Below, piece after piece: positions 1 to 10,121 of a stretch of DNA of 64,000 bases. How positions within the stretch are numbered: the first letter of the stretch is position 1; each line of letters begins with the position of its first letter. The stretch is from contig CM071597.1 of NCBI GenBank assembly GCA_036435485.1, positions 146,751,647 through 146,815,646 on the forward strand, in the 5' to 3' direction. The notes under the pieces were generated by a model. The model did no database searches. It was given only the letters and a program-made list of their open reading frames with translations, and was not told the DNA's origin. The DNA comes from Saposhnikovia divaricata (lineage: Eukaryota; Streptophyta; Magnoliopsida; Apiales; Apiaceae). A program made the position numbers and the translations under genes.

Positions 1-2
1 AA

Positions 3-1130
3 TTTAAAGGAACTGCCGACCCAGTCGAGGCAAGGGCCTGGCTGAAGGAAATGGAAAAATCTTTCGAGATACTAGGCGTCGCTGAGGAGCAGAAGACTGT
101 TTTCGCCACTTACCTTCTGAAGGGTGAGGCAAACTATTGGTGGGAAGCTAAGAAGAATTTGGAAGGAAGAGGTGTGGTAACCTGGGAGAGATTTAGCGAG
201 CTGTTCTTGGAGAAGTACTTTCCTAGGTTCATGGAGACACAAATGGAGCTAAAGTTTTTGGAGCTGAAGCAAGGAAACATGACGGTGGCCGAGTATGAGG
301 CCAAATTTACTGAGCTGTCAAGGTTTGTGCCGGAATATGTGAACTCTGAGGCAAAGAGGGCCCGAAGGTTTCAATTAGGGCTAAAACAATGGATTCAGAA
401 TCGTGTGGCGGTTCTTGAGCTAACAGACTATGCCACCCTGGTACAGAAAGCGTCAATTGTTGAGGCTGGGAGTGAATAGATGCAGAAAGAGAGGGAAGGA
501 AAGAAGAGGAAGTTGGATAGTCGAAAGGGAAACTCTGCTGGTGGGAGCTTTCCGAGCAAATTTAAGCGAGGAACGATGTCCCAACCCAGCGGGAACTTTG
601 GAACCAAGAGAGCTGAAAGTTGGAGTGTGGGCCAGGGCGGCCGACCACAGGGATCGTCTTACTCTACCCCATCCCGAGCCCAACCCCCAGAATGCAATAA
701 ATGTGGAAGGAAACATGCGGGCGTGTGTAACCTGCAAGATGTGAAATGCTTCAAGTGTGGGCTGACAGGGCATTATGCTAACGCTTGTCGCGGAACTAGT
801 AACAACCCGAGTGTCAGAGGTAATTGCTTCAAGTGTGGGAAACCAGGGCACCGAATGAGGGAATGTATGTCCTCTGGGCCAGCTACATCGAGAGTGAGTG
901 GAACTGCTTCTAACAAGGCCCCTACTGCAAGAACTTTTAACATGACGGTGCAGGATGCCGTGAGGAACACGGATGTGATTGCAGGTACCCTACTACTCAA
1001 CTCAGTTAAAGCAAATGTTTTATTTGATTCGGGAGCTACCAAGTCCTTCATATCTCTAGATTTTGTATGTCAGTTAGGCCTTAAGACTGAACCATTGAAA
1101 GACAGATTATTCCCGTTAGCCAAGTATGTC
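3..1130 (+). pseudogene. gag: gag and protease of element 1 (broken)
   Basis: This encodes capsid/nucleocapsid and the start of protease. The gag core (WWEAKKN, FLEKYFPRF, FTELSRFVPE) is typical of Tekay-type chromoviruses. Three Cys/His knuckles follow at about 693-850 (CNKCGRKHAGVC, CFKCGLTGHYANAC, CFKCGKPGHRMREC). The aspartic protease motif is VLFDSGATKSFIS near 1014-1052. There is an in-frame TAG at 477-479 where element 4 has a Gln codon. Around 1110-1140 the sequence is about 32 bp shorter than in element 4, which shifts the frame. The gag start is outside the window. The Gag-like identity is clear; the copy is not functional as read. Confidence 0.9.
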
Positions 1131-4100
1131 CAGGTTGTGACCTAGAAATAGAAGGGCGACACTTTCGGGTAGACTTAATACCTTTTAAACTAGGGGAGTT
1201 TGACGTAATAGTAGGTATGGATTGGTTAACAACCCACGGAGCCCAGATTGATTGTGTCAAGAAGAAAGTAAGTTTGAGACTGCCAGGGGACGAGGAAGTA
1301 GTATTTAGTGGGAAACGGCAAAGCCAAAAGTTCCTGACTATGATTCAAGCTAAGAAGTTGTTACGTAAAGGATGCGATGCCTATTTAGCCTATGTGAAGG
1401 ATACCAAGAAGGAGGCAACAAACCTGCAGGAAATCCCTGTCGTTAATGAGTTCGAGGACGTATTTCCGGACGATCTTCCCGGACTACCACCCGATAGGGA
1501 CATCGAGTTTGCTATAGACTTAGTTCCGGGTACGGCCCCAATTTCGAAAGCCCCATATCGGCTAGCCCCAGTGGAGATGAAAGAGCTAGCCACTCAGTTA
1601 CAAGAGTTGTTGGATAAAGGGATGATAAGACCTAGTGTGTCACCGTGGGGAGCCCCGGTGCTGTTCGTGAAAAAGAAGGACGGCAGCATGAGATTATGTA
1701 TAGACTACAGGGAGTTGAACAAGGTGACTATAAAGAATAAGTATCCCTTGCCCAGGATAGATGACCTGTTTGACCAATTGAAAGATGCAGTTTATTTCTC
1801 TAAGATTTATTTGCGGACCGGGTACCACCAGTTAAAGATTAAACCATAAGATATACCAAAGACGGCCTTTCGCACCCGGTACGGACATTATGAGTTCCTA
1901 GTGATGTCATTTGGGTTAACGAATGCCCCTGCAGCTTTCATGGACTTAATGAATCGAGTCTTCAAGAAATACTTGGACAAGTGTGTTATAGTCTTCATCG
2001 ATGATATTTTGATTTATTCCAAGACGAAGGAGGAACATGCAGAGCACTTGAGGATTGTATTGGGAGCATTGAGAGAAGAAAAGCTCTACGCTAAGTTCTC
2101 GAAGTGCGAATTTTGGTTGAAGGAAGTTCAGTTTTTAGGGCATGTGATTAGCGAACAAGGCATTCTAGTGGACCCAGCCAAAATAGAGGCTGTATCAAAT
2201 TGGGAGAGACCAACCACTCCGATAGAGGTGAGAAGTTTCATAGGACTGGCTGGCTACTATAGGAGATTTGTTCAAGACTTTGCAAAGATAGCAGCCCCTT
2301 TGACCCGACTAACTCGCAAGACCGAGAAGTTTGTGTGGACTGAAAAATACGAAGAGAGCTTCCAAGAGTTGAAAAAGAGGTTGGTGACAGCACCAGTACT
2401 AGCCCTACCTGATGATAAGGGAGATTTTGTGATTTATAGCGACGCATCCCATAAAGGTTTAGGGTGTGTGCTTATGCAGCACGGTAAGGTGATTGCTTAT
2501 GCATCCAGACAACTTAAGGAGTATGAGATAAGATACCCCACCCATGATTTGGAATTAGCAGCGATAGTTTTTGCTTTGAAGATGTAGAGACATTATCTTT
2601 ACGGAGAAAAGTGTGAAATCTACACGGATCACAAGAGCTTAAAGTACATATTCACTCAGAAAGAGTTAAACATGAGGCAGAGGAGATGGTTAGAGCTAAT
2701 CAAAGATTATGATTGTGAGATTCATTATCACCCAGGGAAGGCCAATGTGGTGGCCGATGCACTTAGCCGAAAGGAGAAACTCAAGATGATAACGTCAGTG
2801 GACGAGTTGATCAAGGACCTTGAGAAACTAGAGATTGAAGTGAGGTTACCAGGAATTGGACAAGAGAGTCTAATGGAAATAAAAGTCCAACCACCGTTAT
2901 TGGAAAAGATTAAGTTATGCCAGGAAAAGAAGATAGAAGAAGAAAAGAATTCGATGGAGAAAATTTTGACTGGCGAGGAAATTAAGTGTGAGAAGGACGG
3001 GAATGGAATTATGAGGTACGCATCTAGGATATGGATCCCGAACGTTCAAGAATTAAAAGATGAGATTTTGCAAGAGGCTCATAGTTCAAGGTACTCAATT
3101 CACCCTGGAGGCACTAAGATGTATAGAGATTTGAGAGAATACTATTGGTGGCCAAATATGAAGAAGGACGTGGCAGAGTGGGTAAGTAAATGCTTGACAT
3201 GTCAAAGAGTAAAGGCCGAACACCAGAGGCCCAGTGGATTGTTGCAACCCTTAGAGATACCCGAGTGGAAGTGGGAGCAAATTGCGATGGACTTTGTGGT
3301 CGGATTACCAAGGACCAAGACTAATCATGATGCCATTTGGGTAATTATCGATAGGTTGACCAAGTCAGCACATTTTCTTCCAATCAACGAGAGATATACT
3401 GTCGACAAGCTGGCAGATATTTACTTAAAGGAGATTGTGGTTAGACATGGGGTTCTTGTGAGCATTGTATCATATAGAGACCCAAGATTCAACTCCAGGT
3501 TCTGGAGAAGTTTTCAGGATTGTGTGGGGACCAAGTTAAACATGAGCACTGCGTACCATCCCCAAATAGACGGACAGAGTGAGAGAACCATCCAGACCAT
3601 CGAGGACATGTTGAGGGTATGTGCTTTTGATTTTAAGGGAAGTTGGGATGACCACTTGCCGTTGATCGAATTTTCCTACAACAATAGTTACCCTGCGAGT
3701 ATAGGCATGCCCCCATATGAAGCTTTATACGGACGAAGATGTCGGTCTCCCTTGTGTTGGGAAGAGGTAGGAGAGCGGAAGATTTTAGGGCCTGAACTGG
3801 TCCAACGGACAAGAGAAACTATCGAGCTCATAAGAGGACGGCTGGTAGCGGCCCAAGACAGACAGAAGGAGTATGCGGACCAGACCCGCAAGGACAAAGA
3901 ATATAAGGTAGGAGAGTTTGTGATGTTGAAGGTATCGCCGTGGAAAGGATTGATGAGGTTTGGTAAGAAGGGAAAACTAAGCCCGAGATTTATTGGACCT
4001 TTTGAGATCTTGAAACGAGTTGGGAAGTTAGCCTATGAATTGGCTTTACCCCCGAGCTTACAGCAGGTACATAATGTGTTCCATGTGTCCATGCTACGAC

Positions 4101-4330
4101 CATACCATACCGACTTCCGACATGTGATAGAACATGATCAAGTGGATCTGCAACCGAACTTAACATATGTCGAGCAACCCGTGGAAATCATGGATAGAAA
4201 GGAACAGGTGCTGAGGAACAAGGTTGTCAAATTACTGAGAGTTTTGTGGAGGAATCAGAACGTCGAAGAATCAACATGAGAACTAGAGAGCGCGATGCGT
4301 GAAAAGCACCCCCAATTGTTTTCAACCTGA
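1131..4330 (+). pseudogene. pol: pol of element 1: RT, RNase H, integrase, chromodomain-like tail (broken)
   Basis: One frame runs to 4330 apart from stops at 1847-1849 (TAA), 2585-2587 (TAG) and 4277-4279 (TGA). RT carries the FIDDILIYSK catalytic motif near 1996-2025. RNase H begins with FVIYSDASHKGLG near 2425. Integrase has the zinc motif ending CLTCQRVKAEH (about 3190-3225), then the core with MDFVVGLPRT. At 3473-3475 the Asp of the integrase SDRDPRF motif, the expected second catalytic acid, is Tyr. The C-terminal part (SPRFIGPFEIL, VHNVFHVSMLRPY, then a short divergent chromodomain-like segment) identifies a chromovirus. With three stops and a lost catalytic residue it is a pseudogene; element 4 is the closest intact comparator here. 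Confidence 0.93.
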
Positions 4331-4350
4331 TTCCGGGACGGAATCCTTTT

Positions 4351-4363
4351 AAGGAGGGGAGGC
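4351..4363 (+). other. Polypurine tract of element 1
   Basis: AAGGAGGGGAGGC lies directly before the LTR start TGTAAGAACCC. It is the expected plus-strand primer. The same tract is seen reversed in element 3 at 43234-43248. Confidence 0.85.
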
Positions 4364-7300
4364 TGTAAGAACCCTAATTTTGGTAAAATTTCCTTTTATT
4401 TAATATCTTGTGACATTGTCATTATGGAACCTTTCTAGTCATCCCTGTTGATTAATAGAATTAATTGCCTGAGAAACTGCGTTGTTGCATTTATTATGTA
4501 AGATATAAAGGCAGGAGTCTTATTGTTAGTAATATTTATAAAACTTGGGATTTGAGAATGGTTAGAGTATTAAAGGATTTATTAAGAATTATGACGAGGA
4601 ATTATGGACATTCGAGGAATTTACACAATAAGTACTTAAGGAATTATAGGGGAAATCTATACGCGACAAAATATTATTACGAGAGATTAATTAAGATACG
4701 ATACGAATTAAAGATTAAATAACAAGCATTGGTGGAAGAATAATAATACAAGGAGTAGTATTGCATGCAAGCCCATGCAACCAAGTGGTTAGAAATCAAG
4801 TAAACTAGTTAGCCATTGGAAGATGAATAGTATCTAGTTGGTTGTTTTTTTCAAAAGGGGGAACACATAGTACATGAGCCCATGCTTGCTAGTACATTAC
4901 CTATACTTACATGTGATATGTATCACCCAACCTAATTAACATCAATTATTCACCCAACATAACACAAACACAAAACACAAACTCCTTTCTTCCCCCCCCC
5001 CCCTTGTGTGCTCTCGGCCAAAACAAAAGGAGAGAAGAAAATTTCTTCTCCTCCCCTCTTCCATCACTCATAAATCTCACCATAATTCCTAGGTCATCTA
5101 CATCATCTAGACAAGGTATGTTAGCAATTTCACTCCATTTCATCCACCCCATTTCAAGTTATAAATTATTCAAGCTTGGGTGAATAGTAACCAAGTTTGT
5201 TTTTCCTTTAGATCTTGCATTGTAAGTGTTGTAGGAGACCATCTAAGGTGTTTTTGAGTTGTGTAAAGCTTATCCAAGGCCTCTAGGAGCTCAAGAAGGT
5301 ATAAAAATCTCAAACCCTCTTGGTTATGTATTGTTTATAAAGTATGGTAGTAGATCCATGTGTTTGAGAACTAATCTTGGTTGTATATGTATTGGATAGC
5401 ATGGATCTTGAGTTTTGATGTTGAGATTGTGACTTTTATGACTATGGTTAATATATATATCTCCATGAGTGTTATGAACCATGATCTAAGTGTATTAAGT
5501 GTTGATTATGTTATGGAAGTATGAAAAATGGTTGATCTAAGTAGTTTGAGCTTGCTGAGTTTTGTCCAGGAACTTTGACCTGTATTGTAGCACGATTTTG
5601 AACCCCCAAATGATGTCCCCTGATGTACTACCATATATTGTTGGAAAGATAATTGAATGTAGTTTCTGGAAATGTAAGGTTCATGGCTAGGTGATGTGTA
5701 GATTTTAAGTTATGGCCGGAGGAGTGAATTGTGTTTCTGGACTATGGACTGCACTAAGTGACCCCCTTGTGAACCTTGTTTAAACCCCTAAAAATATACG
5801 TGGGATCATGAAAAAAATTGAGAATGTATGGAATGCAGTGGTGAAGACCACCCAAAAGGAATTGGATTAAAATATGAATTTTTGGATTTTATAAAAATGC
5901 TAGAGTAATATTCGCGCAATGGAAAAAGTCGATTAGTGGAACATGATTCTAGGGTTAGTGGTTATGATTCGAACGTGGTAACTAAATTAAGTCGAGTAAG
6001 TGACGAGCGTAATCGAGTGATGACATGGACCTATAGTGGGGATAAAGAGTCATAAGACGAAGTCGTTAAGTTAAATTCGTACCCCCCCTAAACCCCGTAA
6101 TTAAAGAGATATTGTTAAGGTACTAACGAACGATTATTGCTTATGTATAGATCGTTCGAATCCGTACGCTCGACCACTCCAACCAAACCAAGGCAAGTTT
6201 ACTTTTCAAAACTTATCCATATACAAGGACTTTTACTGTTGTGTTTGTAGTTTTCAAATTATATCAAATGCTATGTTTATCGAAGTATTGATGCAATTGA
6301 GATTGAATAAGTACATAGATGCTTGTACCCCTTGAACTTAGATTGAAATGTTTTCTTCGGACAACGACTCTAACAATAGAGGTCGTAGCGGTCCGTATAT
6401 ACTATTGACCGGGGAGCGGTATATTATTATATCGTATCTAGATTGCGAAAACCCGAAGGGTCATTCGGGTGGTATCGTATACTCAAATAACTATTGTTAT
6501 ATCTTCGTAAATACTCGAAACCCTATCTTGGATTAAAAGTTTATTTTATCGAATAATTATTTTATTAATTATTAATATTAAATCTTAAAATATTATTTAT
6601 TAATTACTGTTCATTATTTAAAGACAAAGTTAATCCAAGATACACTTTAATATTTTCAAACTCGAACTCATTCGAACTCAAAACATTTTCGAAAACCCCC
6701 GGTCAGATTCTGCTTCTTGTATGATTTCAAGAATCATCGGTCGACTGATGTCGGACCTCAACTACTCTGTTTTCAATCAAAATCAAGTTTTAAAAGAAAA
6801 AGAAAAAGGGACTCTGGTGTGGGAACCATTGACGAACGATTCCCGGGATGTGTAAGCGGCCGTGAGCCAGGCGGTCCATCACTTATTATTCCGGCCCAGG
6901 TGTTGCCGAAGGATGATTACGGATGTAGTTTTCATCGAGGGTGATTACGGATGTAGTTTTCACCCGAGGGATAGTTACGGATGTAGTTTCTATCCTTCTA
7001 CTGGTAGAGAAGACCCGCGGATGATTGGACTTGGATGTGGCGACTGATCATCGTCAATCCTTGTCAGGTTTTGTGTTTTCTTTAAGTCCCATTCCTCCAT
7101 TTTGGAAAAATGCTTTGACACTGCTTCTTAGGCTTTTGTGCCAAGTTGCTGTTAGTGTTCTATTTTGATGAGAAAGATGTTGAATCAATGCAGTATCTAG
7201 AACTGCAGGTTTATTTTGAAAACAAGGGCACGTATTGTTGCACTTTCGAGATTTATCAACTATGACAAGTGATTTTATAACTGATTGATACAAACAAGTA

Positions 7301-7844
7301 TATCAACTGCCAATCATATGAAATGCTATATTGCTTACCTTATACGTATATTTCTTCCTGAGCTATAGTTGCTCACTCTTGCTTGTTTTCAAATTTTACA
7401 AACACAACAGCTAAGCGAAATGGCAAGACCCAGGCAGACTGCTCGAAAGCAGGTGACTAGACCCGAGCCACCACTCGAGATTCCACCGGTAGGCCCCATT
7501 AGCCTGATTGGTTGGCAGCTTTTGTTAGTTCGTTTTATTTATCAGTATGACCTGTGCAAGGCAGTGTATCGTAACAAACTTTCAAGCCGCCAACTTTGCT
7601 TCATATCGAAGTGTTGCTGGTAGCATAAATACTATTTAATTCGGTCTGTAATAACTCTGATAATTTTAATTCTGCTTAATTAATGTGACGTTTCTGAGGC
7701 TCTAACCTGTGTGTGTGTGTGGTGTGAGTTTATTGTGGGGTCGATGGCTGTGTTATATATATTATGTGCAAGAACAGGTATGTTATTAATGGAAAATGGA
7801 CCGTGAGCGCCTAGATCTCCGACCCCGGATCTGGGGGCGTCACA
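4364..7844 (+). repeat. 3' LTR of element 1 (family A, 3481 bp)
   Basis: The LTR starts TGTAAGAACCCTAATTTTGG right after the polypurine tract and ends GGGGGCGTCACA, giving TG...CA ends. Most of it matches the LTRs of element 3 in reverse orientation. From about 7360 to its end, however, it resembles the 3' end of family B LTRs (58040-58471), so the LTR looks mosaic. It holds a conserved GCTCACTCTTGCT box at 7371-7383 and a triplicated motif at 6915-6996. Small reading frames in it are not conserved as proteins between copies. Confidence 0.9.
6915..6996 (+). repeat. Triplicated GATTACGGATGTAGTTTTC motif in family A LTR
   Basis: Three copies about 28-30 bp apart (starting near 6915, 6943 and 6971), the third slightly diverged. 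The same triplet is present in both LTRs of element 3, on the reverse strand near 40804-40886 and 50440-50520. It is bounded by a GC-rich block containing CCCGGGATGTG and CGGCCGTGAG. Function unknown. Confidence 0.8.
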
Positions 7845-8819
7845 TCTGGTCTAGCTGTTGTTGTGATATAATAATAAAGCAAGGGTGAGCAATAGCCCAC
7901 CAACAATAATATATAACTGAACGATAATATATAACAGTTCAAAAGTATCTTTCAAACCATATGCCATGCATTTACGGAAATGATGCCAGTATAATATGAA
8001 CGATGAAGTTACAAGGTAACTTAAAGTATTTTTTTGTAGAAATATCTGCTACATCAAAAGTAAGCGAGATATTCTCATTGTCATTAAAAAGAGGAACTTG
8101 CATGAAAAAATTGCAATTCCAGTTATGAACACTTTTCCAGCTCTGCCAACAGTAATCATGTTGCAGAAAATAAATAAGTTTGGATGATGAACCAATGATG
8201 GAGTATTCACCGCGCCCGCTGTTCCAATCTTGATTATCAGTCGAGATCGTACAGCTCAAATTAGATTTACTACCGGTAGAAGGAAGAACTGACGGCTTTA
8301 CTTGTCTACCGCCTTACTAGCTCTCCCCGGCCAACGGTTGGGCCAAAGGGGATGGACCGGCGCTACTCGGCCTCTTACACGACTCCTAGTTCAAATAGAA
8401 TTCATGATTCTGAATGTAACGTTCGTCCCCCTTTCCCCAAGTATAATACTTGTTGATAAGACTCTACAAAGTAGTCGTATCTAGTTGGAAAGGAAAATTC
8501 GCCAATAACTTCCGAGCTATTGCTTGGTAACGACTATCAACTTGTTCCAACAATCTTACCCCTCGAAAGATGAGAAGGTAAACAACGACTTAATAAGTCA
8601 ATAGCACCCGAGTTGCGAGTGAAGAGAATACTTTATGACCGGGAAGTCGACAAGATAATTAACATTTTCCAAGTAAGGTTCCCTTATTATTAGGGAGATA
8701 GACTCAAAGAAGAATGATGTCTGAGAACCTTTCTTGATATAAGATTAATAATAATATGACTCCGAAATATTTTTCGTAATAATCGAAGAAGATAAACCTT
8801 ATTGAGGTTATTCTAAGTA

Positions 8820-9480
8820 TGGAATAAATATTCAGAGAATATTTATTGAATTAAAAATATTTAAAGAATATTTAGGAATATGAAAGAATATCTTTAATCA
8901 GAGTATTTTTCAAAATAATCCCTGAAGAAATATCAGGAGAATATTTATTGAATAAATAATATTTAAATGAATATTCAAAATAATATTCATTATTTAATAA
9001 GACCTGAAAGGAATATTTAAGATAATATTCATAATTAATTAGGAATTTAAATGAATATTCAAAAAGTAATATTCATTTAATGAATAATATTCTAAATGAA
9101 TATCAAGTAATATTCATTTAGTAATCTAAGCCTCAAAGGAATATTCGAGATAATATTCGATAAATAAATCAAGCTTCAGATGAATATTAAAATAATATTC
9201 ATCAAGTAATTAATATCTTAAATGAATATTCAAAAGTAATATTTATTTAATAATATTCTAAATGAATATCCAAATAATATTAATTTAGTAGTCTCATCTT
9301 TAGAAGAATATTCGAAATAATAATCGATAATCAATTCGACTATGAATGAATATTGACAAATATTATTCGTCGAATGGTTACGTTCAAATAATTATTTGAA
9401 GTAAGGATCGTGAAATAAATAATCTCGAACGAATATTCAAATAATATTCGTCGCCCAAATAATGGAAAATATTTACTTAA
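8820..9480. repeat. AATATT-rich degenerate repeat region in family B LTR
   Basis: About 660 bp dominated by alternating GAATATTCA / AATATTATT motifs spaced about 20-45 bp apart, many of them palindromic. The matching stretch in element 4 lies at about 56440-57130. It is very AT-rich and could form cruciforms or act as a matrix-attachment-like region; that is inference. Confidence 0.75.
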
Positions 9481-9495
9481 ATATTTTCCTCCTAA

Positions 9496-9500
9496 GTAAT
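9496..9500. repeat. Target-site duplication GTAAT, left copy
   Basis: GTAAT directly precedes the Tat 5' LTR and recurs at 20773-20777. With one copy removed, the flanks join into the uninterrupted family B LTR sequence seen near 56424 of element 4. Confidence 0.95.
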
Positions 9501-10088
9501 TGATATGGGCTGAAAATAAGCCCTAAAAACACATTTAATGTGGCATTAATTAGGCCAAGAATGGTCCAAACGTGGGGCCCATCAGCTGGGCCCAAAACCC
9601 CAATTATAATATTAATTTCGTAATTAATATTAGGGGTAATAAACAGCTCAGCAAATAAGAGTCAAACAAGGATATTACTCTTGCCTGACTTAGCCTCCAA
9701 GATACACAATTCAATATGGAAACTGATTCCTACAAGGAATAGATCTAGAACCTTCCTCAAAGACTTGCCCACCAAGTCTCCGAATCCTACCATAATTCTA
9801 AGGCTTCTCAGCCTATATAAAGGGCCTGACCCCTCATTCTCAGAACTACGTTTTGGCTTAATCCTCGAATAAGGACATACAAGTCACTGCGTCCTAGGTG
9901 AGCTCTCGCCGCCATAGCCTCGAGGGCACCATCACCTAGAACTACGTTGGCTTGACTCTCAATACGAGATACGTAGGCACTCTGTGAGGACCGATTACAG
10001 TCTCGAACGCAGAAACAGCCATTAAAGCGCGAAGCTCAACCACCTTAGCATTAATTACAAATCGTAACCGAGTTTTAGATTCACAACA
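9501..10088 (+). repeat. 5' LTR of the Tat element
   Basis: It begins TGATATGGGCTG and ends TTCACAACA, and is collinear with 20185-20772 over 588 bp with five substitutions. Short reading frames inside it (9681-9872 and its twin at 20365-20556) are only an effect of the repeat. Confidence 0.96.
9814..9820 (+). promoter_or_regulatory. TATA box of the Tat 5' LTR
   Basis: TATATAA within GCCTATATAAAGGGCC, the same in the 3' LTR near 20498. It is the best candidate core promoter for the element's genomic RNA, with transcription expected to start about 30 bp downstream. Confidence 0.75.
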
Positions 10089-10090
10089 TT

Positions 10091-10106
10091 TGGCACCATC
10101 TGTGGG
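10091..10106 (+). other. Primer-binding site of the Tat element
   Basis: TGGCACCATCTGTGGG begins two bases after the LTR, the expected place for a tRNA primer site. The TGGCRCC start is common in the Tat/Athila branch. I cannot name the tRNA with certainty. Confidence 0.75.
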
Positions 10107-10121
10107 AAGACAACATCAACC

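Larger units (their letters stand above)
1..7844 (+). mobile_element. Element 1: Tekay-type Ty3/gypsy chromovirus, 3' portion (family A)
   Basis: The window opens inside gag of a + strand LTR retrotransposon. The order gag - protease - RT - RNase H - integrase - C-terminal chromodomain-like tail - polypurine tract - 3' LTR is that of Ty3/gypsy chromoviruses. A long LTR of about 3.5 kb suits the Tekay/Del branch. The 5' LTR and primer site lie left of the window. The right end abuts a minus-strand family B LTR, so this copy inserted into that LTR; its target duplication cannot be tested here. Confidence 0.93.
7845..9500 (-). repeat. Element 2: minus-strand family B LTR, left segment
   Basis: This is the reverse complement of the 56430-58090 part of the family B LTR of element 4, with the same order of blocks (GCTCACCCTTGCT box, GC-rich block, AATATT-rich region). 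It is cut at 7844/7845 by the end of element 1, so the last roughly 390 bp of this LTR lie left of the window beyond element 1. At 9500 it is split by the Tat element and resumes at 20778. The short frame at 8302-8484 has a shadow in element 4 but no protein character. Confidence 0.88.

Noticed and set aside
4465..4722. 85-codon frame at the start of the element 1 LTR
   Set aside because: AT-rich LTR sequence with no matching intact frame in element 3's LTRs.
6717..7047. Short frames in the family A LTR, also seen in element 3 (50256-50564)
   Set aside because: The reading frame is shifted differently between copies, so the DNA motif and not a peptide is conserved.
8302..8484. 60-codon frame with a similar copy at 57446-57628
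   Set aside because: It is antisense to the family B LTR in a conserved GC-rich block; DNA conservation of the LTR explains it.
9681..9872. 63-codon frame also found at 20365-20556
   Set aside because: Duplicated only because it lies in both Tat LTRs; it overlaps the TATA box and has no protein features.
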